A stretch of DNA of 64,000 nt from UBA8516 sp035455245. GTDB taxonomy: Archaea > Thermoproteota > Nitrososphaeria > Nitrososphaerales > Nitrosopumilaceae. Positions within the stretch are counted from its first letter, which is position 1. The number at the start of each line of letters is the position of its first letter. Location: assembly GCA_035455245.1 (NCBI GenBank), contig DATIFN010000046.1:1-64000 (forward strand), in the 5' to 3' direction. The position numbers and the translations under genes were made by a program. The notes below the pieces were generated by a model, which was not told the origin of the DNA, did no database searches, and worked only from the letters and a program-made list of their open reading frames with translations. Of the stretch, positions 47,931 to 55,587 are shown in pieces.

Positions 47931-48674
47931 ATGAAGCTTCTGGTTATAATCATAGTTTCATTATCCTTTGTATTTTCTAGTGCGTCGGCCCAAGTTTCTA
48001 TAATAAATGACCAACAATATGTCAATGAGGATGGAACCTTGCACATAGTTGGTGAAATTGCAAACAATACTCCAGTGGCGTTAAACCAAATAGTGGTTAC
48101 TGCTACATTCTATGACATACATGATAAGATTCTTGGGAGGATGACCACTGATTCAATTCTTGACACCATAATGCCTGGAAAAAAAAGCCCTTTTGATTTG
48201 ATATCTACAGACAACATCATTCCGCAAATCTATCGATACTCCCTTAATACTGAATACAAACCGGCTGAATTTAAAACAGAATCACTTGAAATATTATCAT
48301 CAAATGCCAAGCGTGATATGCTTGATAATTTTATCATAAGCGGCACAATTACAAACCATGATCAAAGAACTGCAAATAGCATAATCGTAATTGCAACTCT
48401 TTATGATAAGGAAGGAAAGGTTGTTGCTACCGGTAGATCGTATACAGAGCCAGAATATCTCAAAGCAGGGGGGATCACACCTTTCCTCGTATCAGTAAAT
48501 GATAAAGCACAATCACAAAAAGCTACAAACTATTCTCTTATGATAGAATCAGAAGAATACACAGCCGTTCCGGAATTTCCCTTAGGTTCTGGAGTAATCA
48601 TGTTGTTATCGGTTATATCCTATGTTGTCCTTGCAAAACGAACAAAATCTTTACAACAATCCCATTTGGCGTAA
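47931..48674 (+). CDS. Secreted two-domain protein with PEF-type C-terminal anchor
   Basis: A signal peptide (residues 1-20, ending ASAQ) leads into two similar beta-sandwich domains of the FxLYD type (VGEIANNTPVALNQIVVTATFYD and ISGTITNHDQRTANSIIVIATLYD in outline). The C-terminus is VPEFPLGSG followed by a hydrophobic helix and KRTKS, the pattern of archaeal PEF-CTERM sorting tails recognised by archaeosortases. It is likely a surface-anchored protein. It overlaps the convergent 48651 gene by 24 bp. Confidence 0.75.
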   Translation: MKLLVIIIVSLSFVFSSASAQVSIINDQQYVNEDGTLHIVGEIANNTPVALNQIVVTATFYDIHDKILGRMTTDSILDTIMPGKKSPFDLISTDNIIPQIYRYSLNTEYKPAEFKTESLEILSSNAKRDMLDNFIISGTITNHDQRTANSIIVIATLYDKEGKVVATGRSYTEPEYLKAGGITPFLVSVNDKAQSQKATNYSLMIESEEYTAVPEFPLGSGVIMLLSVISYVVLAKRTKSLQQSHLA

Positions 48675-49106
48675 AGAATTTAAAGTAATTTCAAGTTTTG
48701 AAATCAAAATTTTTTTCTCTAACGAAACAGGTGAATCAAAATGTATTGGAAAAGTAATACTTAACATGTCTGAATCAGTATGAGAGACTTGAATTTTATG
48801 GTCAGAATTTTTTTGACTTAAGATGAAATCTTTCCATTTTGTGATACGTTCTTTTACATCATCAATACGTTTTTGCAAATAATCTAGACCGATTTCCTGA
48901 TCACCAAACACTCCAAATTTTATCATTGGCACCATGAGATATCCACCTGTGATTTTCTCATTTTTTTTATGCATTTCTTCTATTATTTCATTTACTTTAT
49001 GTTCTGGAAATATTTCTCCATATTCAGGATCAAAGTAACCAGCTATGTTTTTATTTTCATCATATATCTTAAAGTAACTTTCTTCCCGTTCTAGTTTCCA
49101 CTGCAT
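48651..49106 (-). CDS. Hypothetical protein
   Basis: Not recognised. A 151-residue soluble protein: an N-terminal beta region (ESYFKIYDENKNIAGYFDPEYGEIFP), a helix (HKVNEIIEEMHKKNEK), a hydrophobic strand (YLMVPMIKFGVFGD), then a coiled-coil-like helix and another beta/helix unit. It starts with ATG, and its end overlaps the secreted gene by 24 bp tail to tail. Confidence 0.6.
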   Translation of the reverse strand: MQWKLEREESYFKIYDENKNIAGYFDPEYGEIFPEHKVNEIIEEMHKKNEKITGGYLMVPMIKFGVFGDQEIGLDYLQKRIDDVKERITKWKDFILSQKNSDHKIQVSHTDSDMLSITFPIHFDSPVSLEKKILISKLEITLNSLRQMGLL

Positions 49107-49138
49107 AAGTTACATGCAAGGTCTACCAGTTAATAGTT

Positions 49139-49261
49139 TTAAGCAAGTTTTGGAACTGAAACAAGACATTTTCCGCAGAAATAGTCTTTTCCAGTGCTAA
49201 AGATGGTTGAATTTTTGCATTGAGGACATGACTTGTTGATTCGAATTATTTCTATTGGCAT
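49139..49261 (-). CDS. Small zinc-ribbon protein, 40 aa
   Basis: An ATG-started 40-residue frame with two Cys pairs, CPQC at residues 12-15 and CGKC at 29-32, at textbook zinc-ribbon spacing. Strands lie between them (STIFSTGKDYF). It sits 32 bp upstream of the 48651 gene on the same strand, so it may be its operon leader. Function unknown. Confidence 0.65.
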   Translation of the reverse strand: MPIEIIRINKSCPQCKNSTIFSTGKDYFCGKCLVSVPKLA

Positions 49262-49364
49262 AGCACCAAGCCTACGATTTTGCTAAAAAGAAACAAGGTC
49301 AACATTATGTTAGCAAATTCTCAAAAATCAACTATTATAAGGAATAAGTTTTAATCGCCTATTA

Positions 49365-49649
49365 TTGGCATTGCATCCCTCAATTATTGATTTTATTGAG
49401 AACCTCATTAATTATTACATAAGCGAGGCATCCTCGTACAAGCAGATTGCACAGATGTATTCAGAGGTAACAGAGGACGTACCTGCCACAACCTTTGGCA
49501 TCATCATTGGCTGCGTATATTCTGGATTTTTACAAACATACAAAAATCAACGACAAAATCCTAGTCTAGAAGACACGCAAGAGTTTAATGATATAGTGAA
49601 AAATCGAGCTGCAGACATAAAAAAAGCGATACTTGCCGCTAAATCATAA
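49365..49649 (+). CDS. Hypothetical helical protein
   Basis: Not recognised. A 94-residue protein of mostly helices (IIDFIENLINYYISEASSYKQI, then a Gly-rich mid helix FGIIIGCVYSGFLQTY). Start TTG 49365 or 49371; a TATA-like TTTTAATCG lies about 17-20 bp upstream, close but plausible for a leaderless start. It precedes another unknown gene by 39 bp. Confidence 0.6.
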   Translation: MALHPSIIDFIENLINYYISEASSYKQIAQMYSEVTEDVPATTFGIIIGCVYSGFLQTYKNQRQNPSLEDTQEFNDIVKNRAADIKKAILAAKS

Positions 49650-49688
49650 TACGCTAGAGATAAATTCTGAGCATTTTATTTAAAAATA

Positions 49689-50012
49689 ATGTCGGAAATA
49701 GTTCAGTATAAAATACAACAATTAATTGACAATGGTCAGACAGTACAAATTTCTCTTGTAGAAGACGTACAACTTGAGCCAATATCACAAAAACAACTAA
49801 TTTTTGATGCAATAAACAAAAAATTAGATCCTGAACTAAAAGAACAAGTGTTACCGTTAATTGAAGCAATCATGCAAGGACAGCCAACCATTGCGGTCAA
49901 AAGTTATGCCCAAACCGCTATTACAATAACCATGCCAAGGCGAAGATATGAGAGAATGGGAACTCCCAAGGTTGGAGAAAAACTAGAAATCAACATAAAA
50001 AAGATTTCTTAA
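49689..50012 (+). CDS. Hypothetical protein
   Basis: Not recognised. A 107-residue soluble protein with helices (QYKIQQLIDNG, PELKEQVLPLIEAIM) and a basic beta C-terminus (RRRYERMGTPKVGEKLEINIKK). It overlaps the convergent DUF255 gene by 4 bp. The preceding TTTAAAAATA (49679-49688) is too close to be its TATA box. Confidence 0.6.
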   Translation: MSEIVQYKIQQLIDNGQTVQISLVEDVQLEPISQKQLIFDAINKKLDPELKEQVLPLIEAIMQGQPTIAVKSYAQTAITITMPRRRYERMGTPKVGEKLEINIKKIS

Positions 50013-52048
50013 AGTAATTTTTCTATTTCATGCATCGAATACATGGGCAAAGAACATGCCAAGTCTTTACAGACATATACCGTTGTTTTGTTTTTGTTGA
50101 ATTCTTTTCCAGAAAAATATGGATATTTTTGCAAATCCTTGAGATTTTCCTCTTTTGAAACGGTCACAAGTATTGACTCTGGAACAAATCTCTTAGTTAG
50201 ACCATCATAAATTTCTGTATCGTTCGTGTTCAACATTGTGATTTCTACTGGTTTCTGGATGAAAAGAAATATCGTGTTAAGAAGCTGCCCAAAACCAAAT
50301 GGGTTTTCTGCAGCCACTTGAGATAGAGACTCCATGATTTTGGTAGAGATATCAAGAAACCTCTTGTCTTGTGTAAGATGATATAATTTCAAAAATGCAA
50401 GTGCTGCAACAGAGTTACCTGAAGGCAATGAAAGATCATGAATGTTTTTTGTCCGAATGATCAGTTTCTCATGATCATCTGCAGTAAAAAAGAAATTATT
50501 TTCTTTTACGTCCCAAAAGTGATCTATTAAATAATTTGCGTGTTGTATGGCAAGATGGATGTATTTTTCCAGAGGTTCTACTTCAAAAACATCTAAGAGA
50601 GCATTCACAAAATATGCATAATCATCAAGATATGCCTTTAATTTCCCCTGACCGTCCTTATATGTTCGTAAAAGTTCACTGTTTATTGTTAATTTTTCTT
50701 CGATAAATTTTATACAATTTCTAGAGGCTTGAAGAAATTTTTCGGTTCCACTTATTCTGTATCCTTTTGCAAATGCAGATATCATTAAAGCATTCCAGCT
50801 AGTAAGAATTTTTTCATCTTTCCCTGGTTCAATCCTCTTTGATCGTTCTGCAAAAAGTTTTTCTGATGATTCCTTTATGATATTTTTTACATCATCTTCT
50901 GATTTTCCACATTGAAATGCGACTGTGGATGTTCTAATGTGATTGTTTAATATATTATGTCCTTCAAAATTTCCCCCATCAGTAACGTCATAATAAAGAC
51001 AAAACAGATCTGCATCCTTTCCCAGAATTTTTTGGATTTCACTTTTTTTCCAAACATAGTATTTTCCTTCTTCTCCTTCAGAGTCTGCATCTTGTGAAGA
51101 ATAGAATCCACCTTCGTGGGAGGTCATCTCACGCAATGTGTAATCAAGGGTTTGTGTTACAACCTTAAGATATTCTGGATCCTTTGTAATTTGATATGCT
51201 TCGATATATACTACAGGTAGTAATGCGTTATCATAAAGCATTTTTTCAAAATGTGGCACAAGCCATCTTGAATCAGTCGAGTATCTATGGAAACCCCCTC
51301 CAATCTGATCATATAACCCACCATTCGCCATTTTTGTAAGTGTTTTAAAAACAAATTCTTGAAATTTTGAAATACCTGAAAGTTTTGAATATCTTAACAT
51401 AAATGACAAGTTAGCGGCATTTGGGAACTTTGGAGCATTTCCAAAACCGCCATTTATTGTGTCTCCAATTTGAAGTAAATTGATAGCTGCCTCATCTAAA
51501 ACAGATTTATCAATCTTTAAAATTGTGGTAATTGATTCCGTTTTTTGCAAAATATTCATGAAATTGTTTGCTGCTGCCTCAACATCAGCAGGTTTTTCTT
51601 TGTATGATTGTGCAAGTTGACGCAGTAGACTGCCAAACCCTGGCCTCCCATAACCATCAAGGATTGGAAAATATGTTCCAACATAGAATGGTTTTTGATC
51701 AGGAGTAAGAAAGACACTTAGTGGCCATCCACCACCGCCAGTAACTAATTGACATACTTTTTGATATATGTCATCAATATCTGGCCGTTCTTCTCTATCC
51801 ACTTTGATGTTGACAAAATTCTCATTCATAATTTGTGCAATATCTTCATTTTCAAATGATTCATGAGCCATGACATGACACCAATGGCATGCACTGTAAC
51901 CGATACTCAAGAAAATGGGTTTATTCTCATCTTTTGCTTTTTTTAGCGCTTCATTGCCCCAAGAATACCATTCAACTGGATTATATGCGTGTTGTAGTAG
52001 ATATGGACTAGTCTCTTTTATCAAATTATTTGCTTGCAATGGATTCAA
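50009..52048 (-). CDS. DUF255 / thioredoxin-domain protein (YyaL/SSP411 family)
   Basis: 679 residues. The N-terminal third is a thioredoxin-like DUF255 domain: IFLSIGYSACHWCHVMAHESF with a CHWC redox-type motif, then VKVDREERPDID. The rest is an alpha/alpha barrel of glycosidase type (GGFHRYSTDSRWLVPHFEKMLYDNA, GGFYSSQDADSEGEEGKYYVW in outline). The family is widespread in bacteria, archaea and animals with unknown biochemical role. The start is TTG 52048 (or TTG 52039). Confidence 0.9.
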   Translation of the reverse strand: MNPLQANNLIKETSPYLLQHAYNPVEWYSWGNEALKKAKDENKPIFLSIGYSACHWCHVMAHESFENEDIAQIMNENFVNIKVDREERPDIDDIYQKVCQLVTGGGGWPLSVFLTPDQKPFYVGTYFPILDGYGRPGFGSLLRQLAQSYKEKPADVEAAANNFMNILQKTESITTILKIDKSVLDEAAINLLQIGDTINGGFGNAPKFPNAANLSFMLRYSKLSGISKFQEFVFKTLTKMANGGLYDQIGGGFHRYSTDSRWLVPHFEKMLYDNALLPVVYIEAYQITKDPEYLKVVTQTLDYTLREMTSHEGGFYSSQDADSEGEEGKYYVWKKSEIQKILGKDADLFCLYYDVTDGGNFEGHNILNNHIRTSTVAFQCGKSEDDVKNIIKESSEKLFAERSKRIEPGKDEKILTSWNALMISAFAKGYRISGTEKFLQASRNCIKFIEEKLTINSELLRTYKDGQGKLKAYLDDYAYFVNALLDVFEVEPLEKYIHLAIQHANYLIDHFWDVKENNFFFTADDHEKLIIRTKNIHDLSLPSGNSVAALAFLKLYHLTQDKRFLDISTKIMESLSQVAAENPFGFGQLLNTIFLFIQKPVEITMLNTNDTEIYDGLTKRFVPESILVTVSKEENLKDLQKYPYFSGKEFNKNKTTVYVCKDLACSLPMYSMHEIEKLL

Positions 52049-52367
52049 AGTGTTACCCAGTCTATTTGTATGTAATTCAATTAAAAAATATTTTACCTAA
52101 ATTAGTCAAAACAAAGTATTTGTTCAAAACTATTTTGCAATTATTTCCAAAATAAAAGCAATAAAATTTAGAATCCATCCATTGGTACTGTTGTTTTCAA
52201 GTGATTTTTAATCAAATTCATCTTTGCTAGATTGATTCTCTTTGAAATGATACGATTTAATGCTCAAAAATCAGAGATTTTATCATACAAAATCTTTTTG
52301 GGTGGTGTCAAAGTCCTCCTTATGCGTCCTAATACAAGATATAAAGAGGCAGATTCAAGATAGGCAT
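52049..52367. other. Divergent promoter region between the DUF255 gene and rps26e
   Basis: No gene was found. A plus-strand frame from 52260 runs in frame into rps26e but carries no eS26 similarity before 52368 and is not taken as coding. A TATA element for rps26e lies at about 52340. AT-rich sequence near 52075-52095 can serve the DUF255 gene. Confidence 0.5.
52336..52346 (+). promoter_or_regulatory. TATA box of rps26e
   Basis: AGATATAAAG is centred about 27 bp ahead of the ATG at 52368, matching a leaderless transcript and supporting that start over the ATG-like start 108 bp upstream. Confidence 0.5.
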
Positions 52368-52655
52368 ATGCCATTAAAGCGCGCTAGTCGTGGACGACAA
52401 AAAGGCGGCAAAGGGTCAGCTGGTCGTATTCAATGCACAAATTGTGGTGCTACTGTTCCAAGAGACAAGGCAAAAAAAGTTACTTCACGATTAAACCTGG
52501 TTGAACATACTCTAGCAAAAGAGCTTAGAGCGCAAGGAGCATACATTGCTGCCCCTACAGTTCTAAAATGGTATTGCATTTCCTGTGCAATTCACTTTGG
52601 TATCCTAAAGATAAGATCTGCAGATTCTAGACGAAATCATGGTAGATTACGATAA
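52368..52655 (+). CDS. rps26e: Ribosomal protein eS26
   Basis: A 95-residue small-subunit protein near the mRNA exit channel. It begins PLKRASRGRQKGGKGSAG and has the zinc site CTNCGATVPRDKA and CISCAIHFGILKIRS, ending in basic NHGRLR. eS26 is patchily present in archaea; thaumarchaea have it. The end overlaps the convergent phosphatidyltransferase gene by 19 bp. Confidence 0.93.
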   Translation: MPLKRASRGRQKGGKGSAGRIQCTNCGATVPRDKAKKVTSRLNLVEHTLAKELRAQGAYIAAPTVLKWYCISCAIHFGILKIRSADSRRNHGRLR

Positions 52656-53227
52656 TCATCTTTAATTCTACTTGAAGTCGCAACTATCCTCTGAATTAGA
52701 GTAATTCCAGCAATTATTGCTACAATTATCATCGCATAATTTAGAAATCCTGTAATTCCAATTATTGCTATAACAAGAAGTCTTTCTGCCCTTTCTCCAA
52801 TCCCTATGCCCTGTAACTTTACTCCAAGTGATTCAGCTCTTGCACGAGTATAACTTACAAGAAGAGAGAGTGTAATTGCTAAAAATACAACATAGCCCTC
52901 AGCATATCCACCAATCAATATCCCAAGAAATATTGCAACTTCGGCAATCTTATCAAACACAGAATCCAAAAAAGCACCCTTTTTAGAGGTTTTTTTTGTG
53001 ACACGTGCTACTTGGCCGTCAACAATGTCAAAAAATCCCGAAACCAAAAGCAGGATTCCACCAATCACAAATGAATATTCAAAATGCCAAGCATATGCTA
53101 TTGCCGATGCAAAAGCAAACGCCAAACCAACTCCTGTCCAGAAATTTGCAGACAGTCCAGTGGCCGCAAATATTATACCTACCTTTTCTAGTGTAGGCTT
53201 CATGCTTTCTCTAAAATTGTTTAGCAC
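52637..53227 (-). CDS. CDP-alcohol phosphatidyltransferase (archaetidylinositol phosphate synthase type)
   Basis: A 196-residue membrane enzyme with about six helices and the CAP catalytic motif D-G-x2-A-R-x8-G-x3-D-x3-D, seen as DGQVARVTKKTSKKGAFLDS continuing to D. It attaches a polar head (probably inositol phosphate, from the GERAERLLV segment typical of that subgroup) to CDP-archaeol. The GTG at 53227 is the first start; ATG 53203 would shorten it by eight residues. Confidence 0.88.
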   Translation of the reverse strand: MLNNFRESMKPTLEKVGIIFAATGLSANFWTGVGLAFAFASAIAYAWHFEYSFVIGGILLLVSGFFDIVDGQVARVTKKTSKKGAFLDSVFDKIAEVAIFLGILIGGYAEGYVVFLAITLSLLVSYTRARAESLGVKLQGIGIGERAERLLVIAIIGITGFLNYAMIIVAIIAGITLIQRIVATSSRIKDDYRNLP

Positions 53228-53279
53228 CTAATAACAACCAATTCTCAATAATTTATATCATTAATAACGTGTTCTGACT

Positions 53280-53834
53280 CTATGGTATGTCAGAGATTTT
53301 TTTATCAAGTTCATATGCCAGTTTTTCATAATCTTCTCTGTTTTTTCCAATCTCCTTAAGCTTCGATTGTTCCACATCGTGAAGGCTTTGATTTACTTGA
53401 TCTTTTTTATCTTGTAGGGCCACATCAGCCATCATAAATAATCTATTATTTTCTTTCCAAAGATGTTGCATAACATGGTTGATGTATTCAGTCATGTCTG
53501 TAATTAATTGGGATGAATTTCCGGTATTAAGATAAACCTGTGCTGATTCTTCCATTCTTTTTGCGATTTTTCGTGTTATATCATGTTCCATCAGCATAAC
53601 CGCAATAGGTCCCATAGTCCGTGACATTCCTTTTTTTTCAAGTTCAGGAAAAAGTGAGTTTTCTTCTTTGCTGTGATGACAGACGTCTGTAAAGTTTTTT
53701 GTAAAATCAATCACTGGCATTAAAATAATATCAGGAATGGTTTTGCCTGTGTTTAAAAGTGAGATTGTTGCCCACATAGACTTTAGTACCTTTTCAATAA
53801 GGTCATGATCTTTTCTTAATGACATAGTAGACAT
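53280..53834 (-). CDS. Hemerythrin-like (HHE) protein
   Basis: A 184-residue four-helix-bundle protein with hemerythrin-type iron ligands: RKDHDLIEKVL near residue 9, HHSKEENSLFPELEKKG in the middle, MEHDITRKIA and HVMQHLWKENNRLF towards the C-terminus. The HxxxE/H pairs suggest a di-iron site for oxygen, NO or iron handling. A charged helical tail of about 40 residues follows. ATG start; no operon partner is evident. Confidence 0.82.
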   Translation of the reverse strand: MSTMSLRKDHDLIEKVLKSMWATISLLNTGKTIPDIILMPVIDFTKNFTDVCHHSKEENSLFPELEKKGMSRTMGPIAVMLMEHDITRKIAKRMEESAQVYLNTGNSSQLITDMTEYINHVMQHLWKENNRLFMMADVALQDKKDQVNQSLHDVEQSKLKEIGKNREDYEKLAYELDKKISDIP

Positions 53835-53917
53835 GATTTGTTTTGACAGCTGGCGTTCACATTTAAAGGTAATTTTGATTTTTTGTATCTAATAATAGAT
53901 ATGAATTTTCAAACATA

Positions 53918-54070
53918 TTATTCTCTGAGATGCTCTTTTTTCTCTTTACCAAGTTCAAATATCTTTTCTGGAGGAATGCTTTTGTGGTCTTTTCCTATAT
54001 GCATGGTGTAATCAAGCAAACTTGAAAATTTTTTATTGCATACAGGACAGTTTTTTTCAAATCCACCCAT
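53918..54070 (-). CDS. Small C2H2 zinc-finger-like protein, 50 aa
   Basis: An ATG-started 50-residue frame with CPVC at residues 8-11 and a following helix ending H24...H29 (YTMHIGKDHK), the C2H2 finger order with usual spacing (12 residues between C and H, then 4 between the two His). The C-terminal half is a charged helix. Functions of tiny C2H2 proteins in archaea are mostly unknown; DNA or protein binding is possible. Confidence 0.65.
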   Translation of the reverse strand: MGGFEKNCPVCNKKFSSLLDYTMHIGKDHKSIPPEKIFELGKEKKEHLRE

Positions 54071-54172
54071 GAATGATATAAAATAACGCCTAGTTTTTAC
54101 CTGTTGATATAATTATCAAGATTGAGAATTAATCCTAATTGCGATAATGGAAAGAAAATGGGATTTTGCAAG

Positions 54173-54183
54173 TATATATAATA
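54173..54183 (+). promoter_or_regulatory. TATA box of the 54202 gene
   Basis: TATATATAATA is centred about 24 bp ahead of ATG 54202, supporting a leaderless start there rather than at 54166, which overlaps the box itself. Confidence 0.55.
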
Positions 54184-54201
54184 TTGAGTTTAACTTCTAC
54201 T

Positions 54202-54414
54202 ATGGGCATCATAGCAAAAGGTGCAAAATGCAATGTCACTGGATGTAGTGAGGATGGAGTTCGTTCACTAACCAGCTCAAAAGTTGAGGGAACTGGTCTT
54301 AGCCTTTCAAACAGTTCAAAAAAGACCGTCCTATGTAAAGAACATTACAAGGAATGGAAAAAAGCAACTAAACAAGATAGAGAAGTAGAAAGAGCCAGGT
54401 TTGACAGGTTTTAG
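54202..54414 (+). CDS. Small zinc-binding-like protein, 70 aa
   Basis: Residues CNVTGC near 9-14 and CKEHYKEW near 45 give a Cys/Cys...Cys/His set for a zinc site. A Ser-rich central loop separates them, and the C-terminus is a highly basic helix (KKATKQDREVERARF). ATG 54202 is fixed by a strong TATA box; the ATG at 54166 lies upstream of the likely transcription start. It overlaps the convergent deoxyhypusine synthase by 4 bp. Family unknown. Confidence 0.7.
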   Translation: MGIIAKGAKCNVTGCSEDGVRSLTSSKVEGTGLSLSNSSKKTVLCKEHYKEWKKATKQDREVERARFDRF

Positions 54415-55472
54415 TGTTTTTTCTTAAAATAGATATCTTCTAGATTTTTGTAGTATTGACCTAGTTTTTTGTAAAGGTGTTTTGGTTTTCGTGGTTTCTC
54501 ATTGCTTAGTGCATAAAGACACATGATTGGAAATGCAATCGTGGCATCAGCATAGACAGTAACAACATCTTCATGTGAATCCTTTATTTTACCCCAACTT
54601 TTGCCTTCTTGCAAAGTTGCACCAGATAATCCACCAGTGTCAGGTCTAGCATCGGTTATCTGTACAATGTAGTTTTGGCCCCCATGACCAAAGTCAAGTA
54701 TCTGATCTAAGATTGGGCCAGTTTGTTGTGCTGTGTTTTTGGGAACTCCTCCACCAAGTTCTACTATGCCAGTTTTTTTTGCATGATAAACAATGGAAGC
54801 TTGTTCTATTATTTCGCGCACAAAATCTAAATTAAATATCTTATTTTTTAGTCTGTGACGTACCAAATCTAGTGCCAAGGAGGAATCTTTTAGTGTTGAA
54901 ATGTAAATGGGCACATCATAATCGTATGCAGAAACAACAAAGCTTTTTGAAGGATACTTTGATTTTTCCTTGGTATATCTGCCCATTACGTTGGAAAATT
55001 CTGCGGTAGTAAACGGAGTGTTAAAACCAGATTTTGCCATTTGCTCAGTTATTCTATCTTGGGCAATCAGTGTGTCGGAACCTTTGATAAATACATCTCG
55101 AATTCTGACAATATCTTTTTCATAAAGTATCATGTCATCAACATCAAAATGGCCCTGTTTTACTGGCAGGTTCCACGCAAAGTGGTCCTCATGATATACA
55201 TTCGCACCAGTAGCAATAATCCAATCCACAAAACCCCGCTCAATTAGAGTTTTAAACAGACCACCAAATCCAACAGGAGTCATTGCGCCAGAAACTGTAA
55301 GGCAGATTGTCGCATCATCTTCGATCATTTTACAGAAGAGTTTAGCAGCCTCACCAAGCTGTCTTGCATTATAACCCGTACTTGCAAAAATTTCTACAAG
55401 ATCATTAATTCCCATATCAGGTGTCATTTTGAGGTGCGGAATTGGTTTTCCTTTAAAATTGTGATGGTCCAC
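54411..55472 (-). CDS. dys: Deoxyhypusine synthase
   Basis: NAD-dependent enzyme moving the aminobutyl group of spermidine to a lysine of aIF5A, the first step of hypusine formation. It shows LTVSGAMTPVGFGGLFK, the VELGGGVPKN region, FGHGGQNYIVQITDARPDTGGLSGA and the catalytic lysine in EGKSWGK. 353 aa is usual. The GTG at 55472 is the only start codon after an upstream TAG in frame. Agmatinase at 58777 could supply polyamine precursor. Confidence 0.93.
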   Translation of the reverse strand: MDHHNFKGKPIPHLKMTPDMGINDLVEIFASTGYNARQLGEAAKLFCKMIEDDATICLTVSGAMTPVGFGGLFKTLIERGFVDWIIATGANVYHEDHFAWNLPVKQGHFDVDDMILYEKDIVRIRDVFIKGSDTLIAQDRITEQMAKSGFNTPFTTAEFSNVMGRYTKEKSKYPSKSFVVSAYDYDVPIYISTLKDSSLALDLVRHRLKNKIFNLDFVREIIEQASIVYHAKKTGIVELGGGVPKNTAQQTGPILDQILDFGHGGQNYIVQITDARPDTGGLSGATLQEGKSWGKIKDSHEDVVTVYADATIAFPIMCLYALSNEKPRKPKHLYKKLGQYYKNLEDIYFKKKH

Positions 55473-55587
55473 GTACGGGTAATCTGAATATGGAGTAAAT
55501 AATACTTGCTAATTTTATTACACATCAAATTTTTCGAATAAAAATTATCCATAACATTTAATTCGACAACTTTAACACAAACAAAAT

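Noticed and set aside
52260..52367. N-terminal extension of eS26
   Set aside because: A TATA box lies inside this segment and the eS26 family begins at PLKRAS.
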